This document shows, in pieces, positions 10,887-21,461 of a stretch of 64,000 nucleotides of DNA. The stretch spans positions 95,069,539 through 95,133,538 of the forward strand of contig CM063508.1 of the NCBI GenBank assembly GCA_032207245.1, given 5' to 3'. This DNA is from Pardosa pseudoannulata (taxonomy: Eukaryota; Arthropoda; Arachnida; Araneae; Lycosidae). The notes under the pieces are model-generated. The model searched no databases. It worked only from the letters and a program-made list of their open reading frames with translations, and was not told where the DNA came from. The translations under genes were made by a program, and so were the position numbers. The stretch's first letter is position 1, and each line of letters starts with the position of its first letter.

Positions 10887-11455
10887 AAAAACTAAAATGC
10901 TGTTAACAGTAAAAAATGACATCCATCTTAAAGTGATAAAGGACACTACATCTCGTCTTTTAAAATATTCAACTTTTAATGACGTTTTTAATGGGAAAAT
11001 GAATAAATAATGCTATTGCACAACATAAGGAAGACACTAAATTGTACGACAAAAGAATTTTCTGTTAAAATAGAGAATACTTTCGTAAAAATTGAGTTGT
11101 CAAAGAACATTCGTTAAAAAAAGTTTTCAGGGCACAGCGTGCCGAAGGTCCAGGTACTGATCCAAGTAGAGCGCTACTCTTCTGTGCTATAGTTTGGGTT
11201 TGAATCATTGGTAAGGGTGTTCGTAGCCATTCGGAATCGGCTTCAAATAGTAGATCCCGTTACGTCTTGTATTATAAAACAGTAGAGCATAATCCTCCAA
11301 ACCAAACTAAACTATATTCCTTTACTGATTTTGTAATATACGAAGTAACTACAGAATTAGGAATCAAAGCTAAAAAACTATGTCTTTCACAATTTTTTAA
11401 AGATATTTTCCCAAATTACTCAGAATGTATCATTATCTTAATTTATACCTATTAA
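10887..11455. repeat. Long dispersed repeat, copy 2 (contains SINE-A)
   Basis: This is a direct repeat of 9,881-10,390 with a SINE-A at 11,140-11,313. Its 3' flank (ACTGATTTTGTAATATACGA, GTAACTACAGAATTAGGAAT, ACTATGTCTTTCACAATTTT) is also found, diverged, in intron 12 of the gene at 37,555-37,710. The repeat therefore belongs to a dispersed family and is not only a local duplication. Confidence 0.8.
11140..11313 (+). mobile_element. SINE-A copy within the long repeat
   Basis: It has a tRNA-like head (AAGTAGAGCGCTACTC, then GGGTTTGAATC), the body CATTCGGAATCGGCTTCAAA and the tail CCAAACCAAACTAAAC. Compared with the copy at 10,160, it keeps more of the head. Confidence 0.8.
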
Positions 11456-11467
11456 AAAATATATTTT

Positions 11468-12102
11468 TTAACACGTTGACTGCCAGACGCATTTTCGATG
11501 GTTTGCCCAAGGCGCCGACGTTGACTTTTCATTATACGATGCGTATGCTTAAATATTATTTGCAGCAGATAAAATGCGTTATAAAATTATATTTGAAGCA
11601 GCTTTCGTGGTGGGAGGTCACCGTGGTGACTGCAATGGCGAGGTAGGCAACTGTTACGACTGTCCTTTTTTTCAAACAATCGTGCTTCGATTGCTAAGTG
11701 ATTACTTTCATTCTTTAGCATTCAAAGCAGCTAGGAAAAATTAGAGCAAAGAATTTGAGTAAAAAAATGGTGACATATTGTTCCGATTGCGTTGATTCAC
11801 CTTTTCTTTGCCTTGAATGTTTCAATCTGACTCACTAAAATATACAATGATAAAATGTATATTTTTCATGTACTAATTAAAAAATAATTTTTAAATTATT
11901 TTTGTACGTTCAATATTCAATTAATTTCTTCAAACCAATTTAATAACAATGGTACTATTGGAAAATTTATCAGTATCCATATTTATTACAATTATGTACT
12001 TTTATTATTTGCTGCATCACCAGTCACCGATGGCCTCCACGGCTCTGTTGCCAAGTCGAGTGCCGGTCACAGGTGACCCCCCCATGGCAGTCAACTTGTT
12101 AA
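11468..12102. mobile_element. TTAA-flanked TIR element, 635 bp
   Basis: The left end TTAACACGTTGACTGCCA is matched in reverse complement by TGGCAGTCAACTTGTTAA at 12,085-12,102, one mismatch across 18 bp. TTAA limits and an 18-bp terminal repeat are the pattern of piggyBac-like elements. The interior has no transposase domain. The open frame spanning 11,425-11,646 enters from outside the element and is not a gene. Confidence 0.85.
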
Positions 12103-12554
12103 ATATAAATGTCACTTTGAGTAGTTAAACAGCACGTCTCTGTCTAACTAGCTCTTGTGGAGCAAAACAATGGATCGTAGCGCTCTAAACTCACACAATG
12201 CACTGCGAATTTCATAATTTTCTTAATTTTTTACCGCAAGTTTAGTTATTATATATAAATATAATTGGGTATCGAATTTAATTTTCGTCAAATAAAATTA
12301 GAGTAACGCGTCTACAATAAGTGAATACGACGGTCTTTGACTTTCGATCCAGGCTTCAAACTGACAACTCTCCGGCTATGAGCTCGCCAGCTTTGCTGAT
12401 TGAGATGACGTGGGTCATTTCTTAAAGTTATTATCCTTTTATGGCACAAACGTCACTAATATTTTATAGATGGATTATCGATCTACTTACATAGTATAAA
12501 ATATTAGGAAAATGCAATATTGTAATTTTTTGTTGAGCCCTGTTCGTTAAGGGT
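12103..12554. other. SINE debris: SINE-A tail and SINE-B head
   Basis: A plus-strand SINE-A tail (GCAAAACAATGGATCGTAGC) lies at about 12,145-12,195. A minus-strand SINE-B head (reverse complement of CTTTGCTGATTGAGATGACG) lies at about 12,330-12,415. Both are diverged fragments. I see no gene here. Confidence 0.55.
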
Positions 12555-13030
12555 GTAGCATCACACTACTGGGAAAACTATTTTATTGTAATTTGTATTT
12601 GATATTGCGTTTACGGCTCGCTCTGGTGCCAGTCGAAAGGGAGAGAGGGAAATGCTCCTTGCTATCGAAGGAGTCCCCATGCCTCCATTCTCCCCTCTCT
12701 TCGCACTCCTCTCAAAAAGTCAGAGAGATAGGTGTGGGGGGATTGCGAGTAACGTCACAGCGACCTAGTGTCGTTTTCTTTTTCTGAGGAGAGAGACGCT
12801 TAGAGGGTTGTTGTTGGGAGGACAAGCATGAATGAGCTTGCCGAGAAAGGTACATTGTGTAAATAGATGTAAATATAAAATAAACCCTTCATTTTCTCCG
12901 TCTCGTGTGTATTCGATGGTGTCACCCTCATGAGGTGGTGGTTGTTGTTTCTCATGCCACTTGTACAAACCAAGCACGATTGAGCCTGCAGGCTCTCGTA
13001 TTAAGGCCAATGTGTGTGCCTTTCGTTTTA
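12555..13030 (+). mobile_element. Possible solo LTR (Ty3/gypsy-like)
   Basis: This is a GC-richer block in AT-rich surroundings. It begins TGTAGCATCACACTACTGGG and contains TGTAAATAGATG followed by AATATAAAATAAACCC and CATTTTCTCCGTCTCG. Such an arrangement is typical of the polyadenylation region and U5 of arthropod LTR retrotransposons. Internal gag/pol coding is absent. No convincing target duplication or exact 3' end (CA) could be fixed, so both the class and the right limit are uncertain. The open frames inside are not supported as genes. Confidence 0.35.
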
Positions 13031-13059
13031 AGGAGCACCATTAAGGTGAAAGAACGACT

Positions 13060-13300
13060 TCGCTCAAGTAGATCCTCGTAATTTTGAAGCAGGGACAAAG
13101 CAGAAGACATAGACTTGGCCTACCACCCCCCAGAGTTATCGTTTGAGAACTTGGAGGACATTGTGACCACGAACGTACTTTACGTGCCCCAGTCACTTTT
13201 AATGAACACGGCGGATCTTGGGCCGGCTCGGGTTCCGAACCCGCAACCTTTCAGTTACGAGATCGTTGCATTTGCCGACTCAGCTACCGCGGCTTCCATC
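13060..13300 (-). mobile_element. SINE-B copy, most complete
   Basis: On the minus strand: box A (GGTAGCTGAGTCGGCAAATG), box B (GGTTCGGAACCC), body (GTTCATTAAAAGTGACTGGG, GTTCGTGGTCACAATGTCC, CTCAAACGATAACTCTGG), then GGCCAAGTCTATGTC and GAGGATCTACTTGAGCG. Box spacing matches a tRNA-derived promoter. It lies immediately left of the hAT-type element at 13,346. Confidence 0.8.
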
Positions 13301-13345
13301 ATGAGGTCTTCGAAAAACCCCGCTCGACCAAAACGCTGCCATAAA

Positions 13346-14008
13346 AAGAGCCGTAACTAGGGCCTGACAAAGGTGGCATTTGCCACGGGAACATCAGTCT
13401 TAGAGGCGCCGCATCGTAAGGAAAATGGGATCTAAAAGGGGACGATTCACTCACAGTAGAAATAAGGAAAATTTGAAAATTAATTTTTTTTTATTTTAAA
13501 ATCCTGTGTACTGCAATGTGCTTAAAAATTACTTTTTTACTTTTTCTTATTTTTTACAATGCTTCTAAAGACTAAACTTGTTATAGATTCTTACAAAATT
13601 ATTACCAAACACCATTAATAAGCTTTAATATAAATCTGGGTATTCGTTTTAAATTTTGAATTTATTGAAGTTATTAAACAAAATTTAAAATTAGAAATTC
13701 GTCAATTTTTTATTAAATTAAACGTCCAAATAAAAATTATTACCCTCAACTAAACTATTCAGTTTATCAGCAAAATAATATCCCCAAAATTTCCAAAAAT
13801 ATTTTTGAGTATTAATAAGGTAAAAATAGAAGAAAAACATTGAAAATTAATATACTAAGAACATTTTAATAATTAACAAAATATTTTGAATCCATTCTGA
13901 ATATATGATATAAAAAACAAGTTTATATATTTTCTTTTTATATTTGGCGGTAGGGACGCATACTAGTTTTTTTTTCCACGGGCGCTAAAGAACCTAGTTA
14001 CGGCCCTG
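13346..14008. mobile_element. hAT-type non-autonomous element, 663 bp
   Basis: The left end AAGAGCCGTAACTAGG corresponds to the reverse complement of the right end, CAGGGCCGTAACTAGG. The flanks are GCCATAAA (13,338-13,345) and ACCATAAA (14,009-14,016), an 8-bp target duplication with one mismatch, as hAT transposases make. CAGGGCCGTAACTAGG-like termini are widespread in animal hAT-like MITEs. The interior is AT-rich without coding. Confidence 0.85.
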
Positions 14009-14037
14009 ACCATAAATACATGTTTTTATGGTCAGGG
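14004..14037. repeat. Perfect inverted repeat at the hAT right end
   Basis: CCCTGACCATAAA (14,004-14,016) and its exact reverse complement TTTATGGTCAGGG (14,025-14,037) flank an 8-base spacer. The left arm comprises the last bases of the hAT element plus its target duplication, so the palindrome copies the element-host junction in inverse orientation. Confidence 0.85.
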
Positions 14038-14049
14038 TAGGTAGAGCTA

Positions 14050-14185
14050 TGATGTTACAAGGGTAATTGGGGCACGTAGAATAAGTTCGTGGTCACAATG
14101 TCCTCTAAGTTCTCAAACGATACCTCTGGGAAGAGCCAGAGGCCAAGTCTGGGGATCTTCTGCTTCTAAATTATGAGGACCTAGC
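14050..14185 (+). mobile_element. SINE-B body fragment, opposite orientation
   Basis: AAGTTCGTGGTCACAATGTC, CTCTAAGTTCTCAAACGATA and GGCCAAGTCTGGGGATC match the SINE-B body, here on the plus strand, without the tRNA head. With the copy at 13,060-13,300 it forms an inverted pair around the hAT element. Confidence 0.75.
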
Positions 14186-14396
14186 GGGGGGCGATGTTAC
14201 TTGCGTCCGTAGTATACCTTAAGCTACACGTGTTTCTCGGGTAATGCTAAACGACTACCAGTCTCGCAGCCATGTTTGGCATAAGCATATATGTCTGTAT
14301 TGTCAGCTGCATTAGAAAAATAAGTTTTTCATTGTTAACTGCTTTTGTAAACTTGAGATAACCAATAGATCAAGTCAATATTCAATAAATATAGGA
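14186..14396. other. Non-genic spacer
   Basis: A short mixed-composition stretch between the SINE-B fragment and a TTAA element, with nothing recognised. Confidence 0.5.
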
Positions 14397-14596
14397 TTAA
14401 CACATTATATGCGGGCTTGGCGAATGCGGTAATAAGCGGGGAAATTGGACGAAATTTGCATTATTCGAGGAACATTATAATTATGCTTCAATTGATTAAA
14501 AATATGTTAATTTTTAAAAGGGAGATTACTCGCTCCCGCAGATAATGATTGGCACGCCAAGTAGGTAATCGCCCGTTCCCGCATGTAATGTGTTAA
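14397..14596. mobile_element. TTAA-flanked TIR element, 200 bp
   Basis: TTAACACATTATATGCGGG is matched inversely by CCCGCATGTAATGTGTTAA. Both ends also hold a GCGGG/CCCGC subterminal motif. The end sequence is close to that of the TTAA element at 21,462-22,157 (TTAACACATTGTATGCGGG), so the two are members of one family. There is no coding inside. Confidence 0.9.
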
Positions 14597-15257
14597 GGGT
14601 AGTGATCGAATAAAAAACTGATCTAAAGATGCAAAATCACCGAGGAAAAAGAAAATGTCTTTCAAATAAATGATTGTTTTAAAAGTGTCACATATGAAGA
14701 ATAAAAATTTTCACATTCTCTTTTCAAAATAAAATCTTTAAATCCGTTCTCTAGTTTTTCAGTTATTTAAGTCCACAGAAATGCCCAAAAAAGTTTTAAA
14801 AGTGCCCCATTTTAACTGTGTTAAAACGTTTGGCACACATTTAGCTATACTTTAAAATACAATCTAAGCTCTGTTTTAATTTGTCTTTTTCTCAGAATTT
14901 GTATGAAAAGAAATAATTATTTAGTTAATTTATAACTTTCTACAATATTTGGCATACTGCAGAGAATTTTCACAGTATAATAAAAGTTTTATTCATTGCT
15001 TAAATTCAAAGGAAAAGTTCACAATTAGAAAGAACCAAGTCTATTTTTTCCTTTTATAAAATGCTTTTGTTTGTCAGAGTTAATAACGTATTATTTCATT
15101 TACATGCATGTGTGCATATGTTAGAAAATACCTTAGTTATTAAAAATTTTCTAAAATGAATTTAAATTCTCAGGAATTAATTGTGATTCAGACTTTAAGG
15201 TTCAATGTCTGTAAAATGAGTGTATCAGTAACATTAGCATCAAATTAAAGCGACAAA
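14597..15257. other. Non-genic AT-rich region
   Basis: I see no gene, RNA or structured repeat. Confidence 0.5.
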
Positions 15258-15477
15258 TTAACCCTTAATTTGACAAGATGTTTTTTCAAATATCAAATAA
15301 AAATATATTCAAATAAATAATAATAATAACAATAATAATAATAATTTAAATAATAATTAATAATAATATATAATGTATTTAATATATTATATATTATCGA
15401 TAAAAATATATATTTATTATAAAGATTTTATTTATTTGATTGGTCGTTGTAGCGGATTTAGCCAAATTAAGGGTTAA
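15258..15477. mobile_element. TTAA-flanked TIR element, 220 bp
   Basis: The left end TTAACCCTTAATTTG is repeated inversely as CAAATTAAGGGTTAA at the right end. The middle is an AT-rich run of ATAATAATA and ATATATT tracts. It is MITE-like and carries no coding. Confidence 0.85.
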
Positions 15478-15892
15478 ACACAGCACAGGGCGTCTGGCTT
15501 ACGTGTGAAATATTACTTAAGTTTTACCCAAAATTGCCAGTTTCTCAAAAATTTTTTAAAATGCTGTTTAATATTATACATGTGTTTTCAAGATTTTACT
15601 TATTTTTTTACATCAAATTATTTTTACAACTACTTTTTTAAGTTTTTAGAACGTAGGCAGTCCCCCTACATTTGTATAAATATGCATTTAATAAAATTTA
15701 ATTACAAAATGATTTAAATATTGTTTGAAATTAAGGCAATCTACAGAGGAATCAGTGAATATAATTTAAATACTTGGGAGATTGGTCGTGTATTCCTGTC
15801 TAACCACAGACAATTTATTTTCATTAATTTTTTTTTTCGGGAGAGAAAATAGATAATGAAAATGCCTTCATTACAGAAAAATCCAAATATTT
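15478..15892. other. Non-genic AT-rich region
   Basis: An open frame at 15,505-15,717 is Phe/Tyr/Lys-rich and of low complexity. It is not supported as a gene. Confidence 0.5.
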
Positions 15893-18690
15893 CCTAAGAG
15901 GTAAGATAATGGTTTTAAAGGCTTTAAAGGTGATGTGGCAACTGGACTACATGGGCCGAGCCCTTCAATCCAGAAGCTTCTGCCAGTAAGCACAAAAATG
16001 ACAACGAGCGAAAAATAAACACATAAAAGAGCAAACAGATAGAATGGATTTTTCATAATACAAAACTAGAGAGTAGAGAGTTTAGGGATAGAAAAACAAA
16101 ATATTTTTGTGGCCAGTGACATCCGTACGAAAAAAGCCGAAAATATTGAATAATAATGATCAAAATCGAAAAAATTGCTGAGTAACCATCAACCCGAGAG
16201 TACGTTGATCAAACGGCCAGACTTTACCGAATACTAAGCTTACTAAGATAATGGTTTTAAAGGCTTTAAAGGTAATGTGGCAACTGGACTACATGGGCCG
16301 AGCCCTTCAATCCAGAAGCTTCTGCCAGTAAGCACAAAAATGACAAAGAGCGAAAAATAAACACATAAAAGAGCAAACAGATAGAAGGGTGGATTCGTGA
16401 TACATAACACAAAACTAGAGATAGAGAGTTTAGGGATAGAAACAAATATTTTTGTGGCCAGTGACACCCGTACGAAAAAAGCCGAAAATATAGAATAATG
16501 ATGATCACAATAAAAAAAATTTAAAATTTTGAAAAAAAATATATGTTTTAAAAATAAATAAATTGCATTAAAAATCCGAAAAGGGCCTAAATAATAATAA
16601 ATAAACAAAAATTTTTTTTATTAATTTAGATAAAGTTTTAGAATTTTCGTCTATTGAATAATAATGATCAAAAACGAAAATATTAAAAATTGAGAAAATA
16701 AAAATATATGTTCTGAAAATAAATAAATTACATTAAAAATCCGAAAAGGGCCTAAATAATAATAAATAAACGTAAAAAACAATTTTTATTAATTTTTATG
16801 AAGTTTTAGATTTTTGTCTTCGCCAGGGACAGATAAGATAATGGTTAAAGGCATCAAAGGTGGTGATGCAACTGGACCCTATGGGCCAAGCCCTTCAATC
16901 CAGAGGTTTTTATAAGTAAGCACAAAAATGATAACGAGCAAAAAAATAAGCAAATAAAAGAATAAAGCGATAGAAGGGTGGATTCGTGAGTTCATATCAC
17001 AAAACCTAGAGAGTAGAGAGTTTATGGATAGAAAGCATAAAATATTTTTGTGGCCAGTGACATCCGTACGAAAAAAGCCGAAAATATAGAATAATAATGA
17101 TCAAAATCGAAAAAAAATTAAAAATTTTGGAAAAAAAAAAAATATATGTTTTAAAAATAAATAAATTGCATTAAATCCGAAAGGGTAAATAATAATAACA
17201 CAAAAAAATAATTTTTATTAATTTAGATAAAGTTTTAGAATTTTTGTCTATTAAATAAAATGATCAAAAAAAAAATGTTAAAATTTTTGAAAAATAGAAA
17301 TATATGTTTTAAAAATAAATAAATTGCATTAAAAATCCGAAAAGGGCCAAATAATTATAAATAAACGTAAAAAATAATTTTTACTAATTTAGATAAAGTT
17401 TTAGAATTTTTGTCTATTAAATAATAATGATTAAAATCGAAAAAGTTAAAAATTTTGAAAAAATAAAAAATATATGTTTTAAAAATAAATAAATTGCATT
17501 AAAAATCCGAAAAGGGCCTAAATAATAATAAATAAACGTAAAAAACAATTTTTATTAATTTTGATTAAGTTTTAGAATTTTTGTCTTCGCCGGGGACAGA
17601 ACAAATAAACTGTAATCAAAGGCATCAAAGGAGGTGATGCAACTGGACCCTATGGGCCGAGCCTTCAATCCAGAGGCTTCTGTCAGTAAGCACAAAAATG
17701 ACAACGAGCGAAAAATAAACACATAAAAGAGCAAAGAGATAGAAGGGTGGATTCGTGAGTTCATAACACAAAACTAGAGAGTAGAGAGTTTAGGGATAGA
17801 AAAACATAAAATATTTTTTGGCCAGTGACATCCGTACGAAAAAAGCCAAAAATATAGAATAATAGTAATGAAAATCGAAAAAATTAAAAATTTTGGAAAA
17901 AATAAAAATACATGTTTTAAAAATAAATTGCATTAAAAATCCGAAAAGGGCCTAAATAATAATAAACATAAAAACAATTTTTATTAATTTAGATAAAGTT
18001 TTAGAATTTTTGTCTATTGTATAATAATGATCAAAAAACGAAAATGTTAAAAATTTTGAAAAAATAAAAAAATATGTTTAAAATAAATAAATTGCATTAA
18101 AAATCCGAAAAGGGCCTAAATAATAATAAATAAACGTAAAAAACAATTTTTATTAATTTTGATTAAGTTTTAGAATTTTTGTCTTCGCCGGGGGACAGAT
18201 AAGATAATGGTAAAGGCATCAAAGGTGGTAATGCAACTGGACTCTATGGGCCGAGCCCTTCAATCCAGAGGCTTCTGTCAGTAAGCACAAAAATGACAAA
18301 GAGCGAAAAATAAACACATAAAAGAGCAAAGAGATAGAAGGGTGGATTCGTGAGTTCATAACACAAAACTAGAGAGTAGAGAGTTTAGGGATAGAAAAAC
18401 AAAATATTTTTGTGGCCAGTGACATCCGAAAATATAGAATAATAGTGATCAAAATCGAAAAAATTAAAAATTTTGGAAAAAATAAAAATATATGTTTTAA
18501 AAATAAATAAATTGCATTAAAAATCCGAAAAGGGCCTAAATAATAATATCTAAACATAAAAATAATTTTTATTAATTTAGATTAAGTTTTATAAATTTTT
18601 GTCTATTGAATAATAATGATCAGAAACGATAAAGTTAAAAATTTTGAAAAAAATAAAAATATATGTTTTGAAAAATACTAAGATAATGGT
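15893..18690. repeat. Higher-order tandem array of A and B modules
   Basis: Two unit types alternate. Module A (~260 bp) starts at AAGATAATGGTT, has ATGGGCCGAGCCCTTCAATC and CAGTAAGCACAAAAATGAC, and ends near GTGGCCAGTGACATCCGTAC. Copies start near 15,901, 16,248, 16,835, 17,605 and 18,205. Module B (~160-170 bp) has ATTAAAAATCCGAAAAGGGC and TTTTTATTAATTTAGATAAA, with copies near 16,561, 16,726, 17,164, 17,324, 17,494, 17,930, 18,090 and 18,510. A modules are separated by zero, two, three and two B units, with one or two after the last A. Minus-strand open frames through A modules (for example 16,243-16,608) share a Phe/Leu/Ser-rich stretch. They break at different places and are not called genes. 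Confidence 0.9.
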
Positions 18691-19711
18691 TTAGACGTCG
18701 AATATATATGTGAATAAAAACTTTAAATGTTTATTGGTTTTGTTTCCCTTCAAGTTAAAAAGAAGAAAAAATGTTTTAGTGATACCTAGAAACCGAAATA
18801 ATATAAACAAAATTCTTTTTAGAAAAAATAAATAACGACAATTCTATTCATAAAAACGGAAACAACTAAAAATTTTACAATTTCCTAGTACACTGAAATT
18901 TATCCGTTCACAAAACGTTGAAAAATGAAGTCACGCCATCTTAATAGCCGACAGAGAGACAGAAAATTTTTTTTTATTTTTTTCGTATTCCTTTTAGGAT
19001 CACTTTACTGACAACCGCCTACCTCGCGCAGAAAGCACCATTGTGACGTCACATCACACCATATCTCAAAATTCTCATTGGCTGTCTCCTTACATACGAT
19101 GTTCGTGGGAATCTTCCCCCTGCCTCTGCCCCCGCAGAGAAAACGAACCTCTAATATAATGCACATAAAAAGTATTTCTGATTAGATTTTAAGACGTGTT
19201 TCGGTTGAAATATTTTAAAGATTGTGTGTATTCTTTTAGGGTGGGGGTAGGAATAAACGAATGTAATTAGTTGGTTTACAAAACGAATATTTTCGAATTT
19301 CTATGAAAGATTTTTTTTATTAATTTCTGAAGAGTATTTTGAATAGTTTCAGAAAATTTCGTCAAAAGATCAGTCATCTAAAGAGTTTATTAAGAAAACA
19401 AATGAAATTGTACATGTATGCATAAGGAAAATGCTTTTAGAATGATTATTTTCAAATCAACTGATCGATTTGTTATCACTTGGATTTGACGCATTTTGTG
19501 GGGAAAAATTTGTAGATAATAATCGGAAAAATAATGCGTATTTATGGGCGTCAACTACTAAGAAAATGAAATACGAAAGTTATCTCCTTACAAGTGATTA
19601 ATCGCTAACTAAAATGCACCCAAGAGCGAAGACAAAGAATTTTTTCAAGGTAGAAGAAACTTACTCAGCGAATTAAGTGTTAAGATCAGGAAAAAACACG
19701 GAGCCATTTGC
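18691..19711. other. Non-genic region with promoter-like motifs
   Basis: A perfect CRE-type palindrome TGACGTCA (19,044-19,051) lies 25 bases left of an inverted CCAAT box (ATTGG, 19,077-19,081), inside a GC-richer block (about 18,990-19,150) with poly-pyrimidine stretches. I see no exon next to it. The block could be a relic LTR or promoter. The rest is AT-rich. Confidence 0.35.
19044..19081. promoter_or_regulatory. CRE palindrome plus inverted CCAAT box
   Basis: TGACGTCA and ATTGG occur 25 bp apart in a local GC-rich block. The motifs are seen directly; their function is inferred only from resemblance to CREB/ATF and NF-Y sites. Confidence 0.3.
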
Positions 19712-19725
19712 CGGCGACGGCTGGA

Positions 19726-19897
19726 ATTGGTTTGGAGCGCTACGGTCTACTTTTTGCAACACGGGGGCTAATGAGACCGGGACCTACTGCTTAAAGCCAA
19801 TTCCAAACAGCTACGAACATCCATGCCATTGTGGGATTCGAACCCACGAACTCCGGTTCCGAAGGTCAGCACCCTAATCATTCGGCCATCGTTCGTT
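19726..19897 (-). mobile_element. SINE-A, full length with perfect 14-bp TSD
   Basis: This is the best-preserved SINE-A. On the minus strand it runs from the head (ATGGCCGAATGATTAGGGTG; box B GGGTTCGAATCCC) through the body (GGAATTGGCTTTAAGCAGTA; GGTCCCGGTCTCATTAGCC) to the tail (GTAGACCGTAGCGCTCC AAACCAAT). CGGCGACGGCTGGA stands on both sides (19,712-19,725 and 19,898-19,911) without a mismatch. That is the signature of LINE-machinery retroposition and fixes both ends of the family. Confidence 0.95.
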
Positions 19898-19911
19898 CGG
19901 CGACGGCTGGA

Positions 19912-20707
19912 AAACGTGTTGAATAGACAGAACATTTACATATCTATAGGATAGAAAGCTTTGGGAATTGATCGAAAGAATTTTAAGTCGAAGGCACTCC
20001 TTTGATTAAGACATTTAGAAGTTGGGAAAAAGATTTTAAGGAATTAGAATGGGAGAAAGGAGGATTTTAAGAAAATATTAAAGTTAAATAATTTTGATTT
20101 ATTTCATGTATATATGCGTATGTGTGCATATGTATATAATTTGAAAACTAATAAATATTTTAGTCTGTCCTCCCCATTCCCATGGGATGTTGACTAATAT
20201 TGGTTATGATTTTCCCTCACCTTAGCCTACGTAATTATAAGTTCTCAGAGATTGGTCATAAGGTGAGCCCATAGACTATGAGGTGAGCCGTTTCCTATCA
20301 AAAAAATAAATAAATAAATAAATAAAAAATAAAAAAGGAAGAAAAAGAAGACTGTGGGTACTAATAAATTATAAAGACCGAACAACTTAACAGAAACACA
20401 TAATTGCCGACTCCTTTTCAATCCGTGTGTTAATGTTAGGAAGAGTAGTTTGTTTACATTTTTAACACTTCATAGCACAGTACTACAATAACATTTAGAA
20501 GACAATTTTATAGGCCATTTCCTATTAATATGCTTGATATACTCTCGGAGCATTGCTCGCTGGAACATTCCTGTTCTGTAATACGACGAATATACACACC
20601 AAATTTATACCGACTGTCAAACTCTTAACAGGTGCAACGGTGGTACAACACAAAAGAAAACCAGTTAACCAACGTCCATTTTGAGGTTTTATACACATTC
20701 ATATATG

Positions 20708-20710
<3 letters not shown>
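19912..20710. other. Non-genic region
   Basis: It holds an (AAAT)n tract near 20,300-20,325. No gene is recognised. Confidence 0.5.

Positions 20711-20771
<61 letters not shown>
20711..20771. repeat. (TA)n microsatellite
   Basis: An uninterrupted TA run of about 61 bases. Confidence 0.95.
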
Positions 20772-20775
<4 letters not shown>

Positions 20776-20941
20776 CTCATTTAATTTGTAATTTATATTT
20801 TTCGATTGCCTAATCTCTATGCTATAGAAAAATATAAATTTATAAAAAATCAACGCGTGGGTAACTCGATAAGCATTCGTGAGTCAATCTTTGAAACCGC
20901 AGATCATAAGTTTGTCACTAGATGTATAAAGCAGTGATGCG

Positions 20942-21431
20942 TAAACCGTGGGTCGTGACCCCACAAGGGATAGCAAGAAATTTTTTTGTGGGTTCTCAAA
21001 GAAAATAAAAGATACTTAAAAAATTTACTCTAAATTTTTTTTCAACAAGAAAAAAAATAATGAAAAAAAAATTATACTATTTCTAAATATAAACATGTAT
21101 TTTTCTACCCAGAGATCGCAAAAACAGAAATAGTGTGCGCACCAGTAGTCTAGAGCCTTAGATTTTGCTACTCGTGACAGGGCCTGCTCGAGCAAATTTT
21201 TGCTGTCGCAGGAAAACTCAGAACATGCTTCCTTCCAAGCCATATATAAGTATCGAAAATTAAGAAAAACACTACTTTAGTACGTATTAATATTCTAAAT
21301 TCAAGTAACTGAAACAATCTTTTAGGTTGTTTATTTTATTTTTTATCTTCTATTGTTTGCTCCTTCATGTGGTTTTGCAATTCCTTAATTTTAGCAGTCG
21401 CTTTTCTTACCTACCGCCGAGAACCATCCCT
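20942..21431. mobile_element. Possible hAT-like MITE
   Basis: The left end CAGTGATGCGTAAACCGTGG followed by GTCGTGACCC resembles the 'CAGTG...GTGGGTCGTGACCC' ends of animal hAT-like elements. The right end, reverse complement CAGGGATGGTTCTCGGCGG, is loosely similar. No exact 8-bp duplication was found. The open frame at 21,025-21,243 (minus) has no recognised domain. Confidence 0.45.
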
Positions 21432-21461
21432 GCTAGTGTGCTAATTATCGAGACCTATTTC

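Noticed and set aside
16243..16608. 121-codon minus-strand open frame in the tandem array
   Set aside because: It runs through repeat modules. The equivalent frames in other A modules break at different points and no known domain is visible.
15893..18690. CRISPR array
   Set aside because: The repeats are long, AT-rich and unequally spaced in a eukaryotic genome. There are no short regular repeats with unique spacers.
19800..19890. tRNA gene
   Set aside because: Box A and box B are present, but the sequence continues into the SINE-A body and tail, is flanked by a target duplication and is multi-copy. It is a SINE head.
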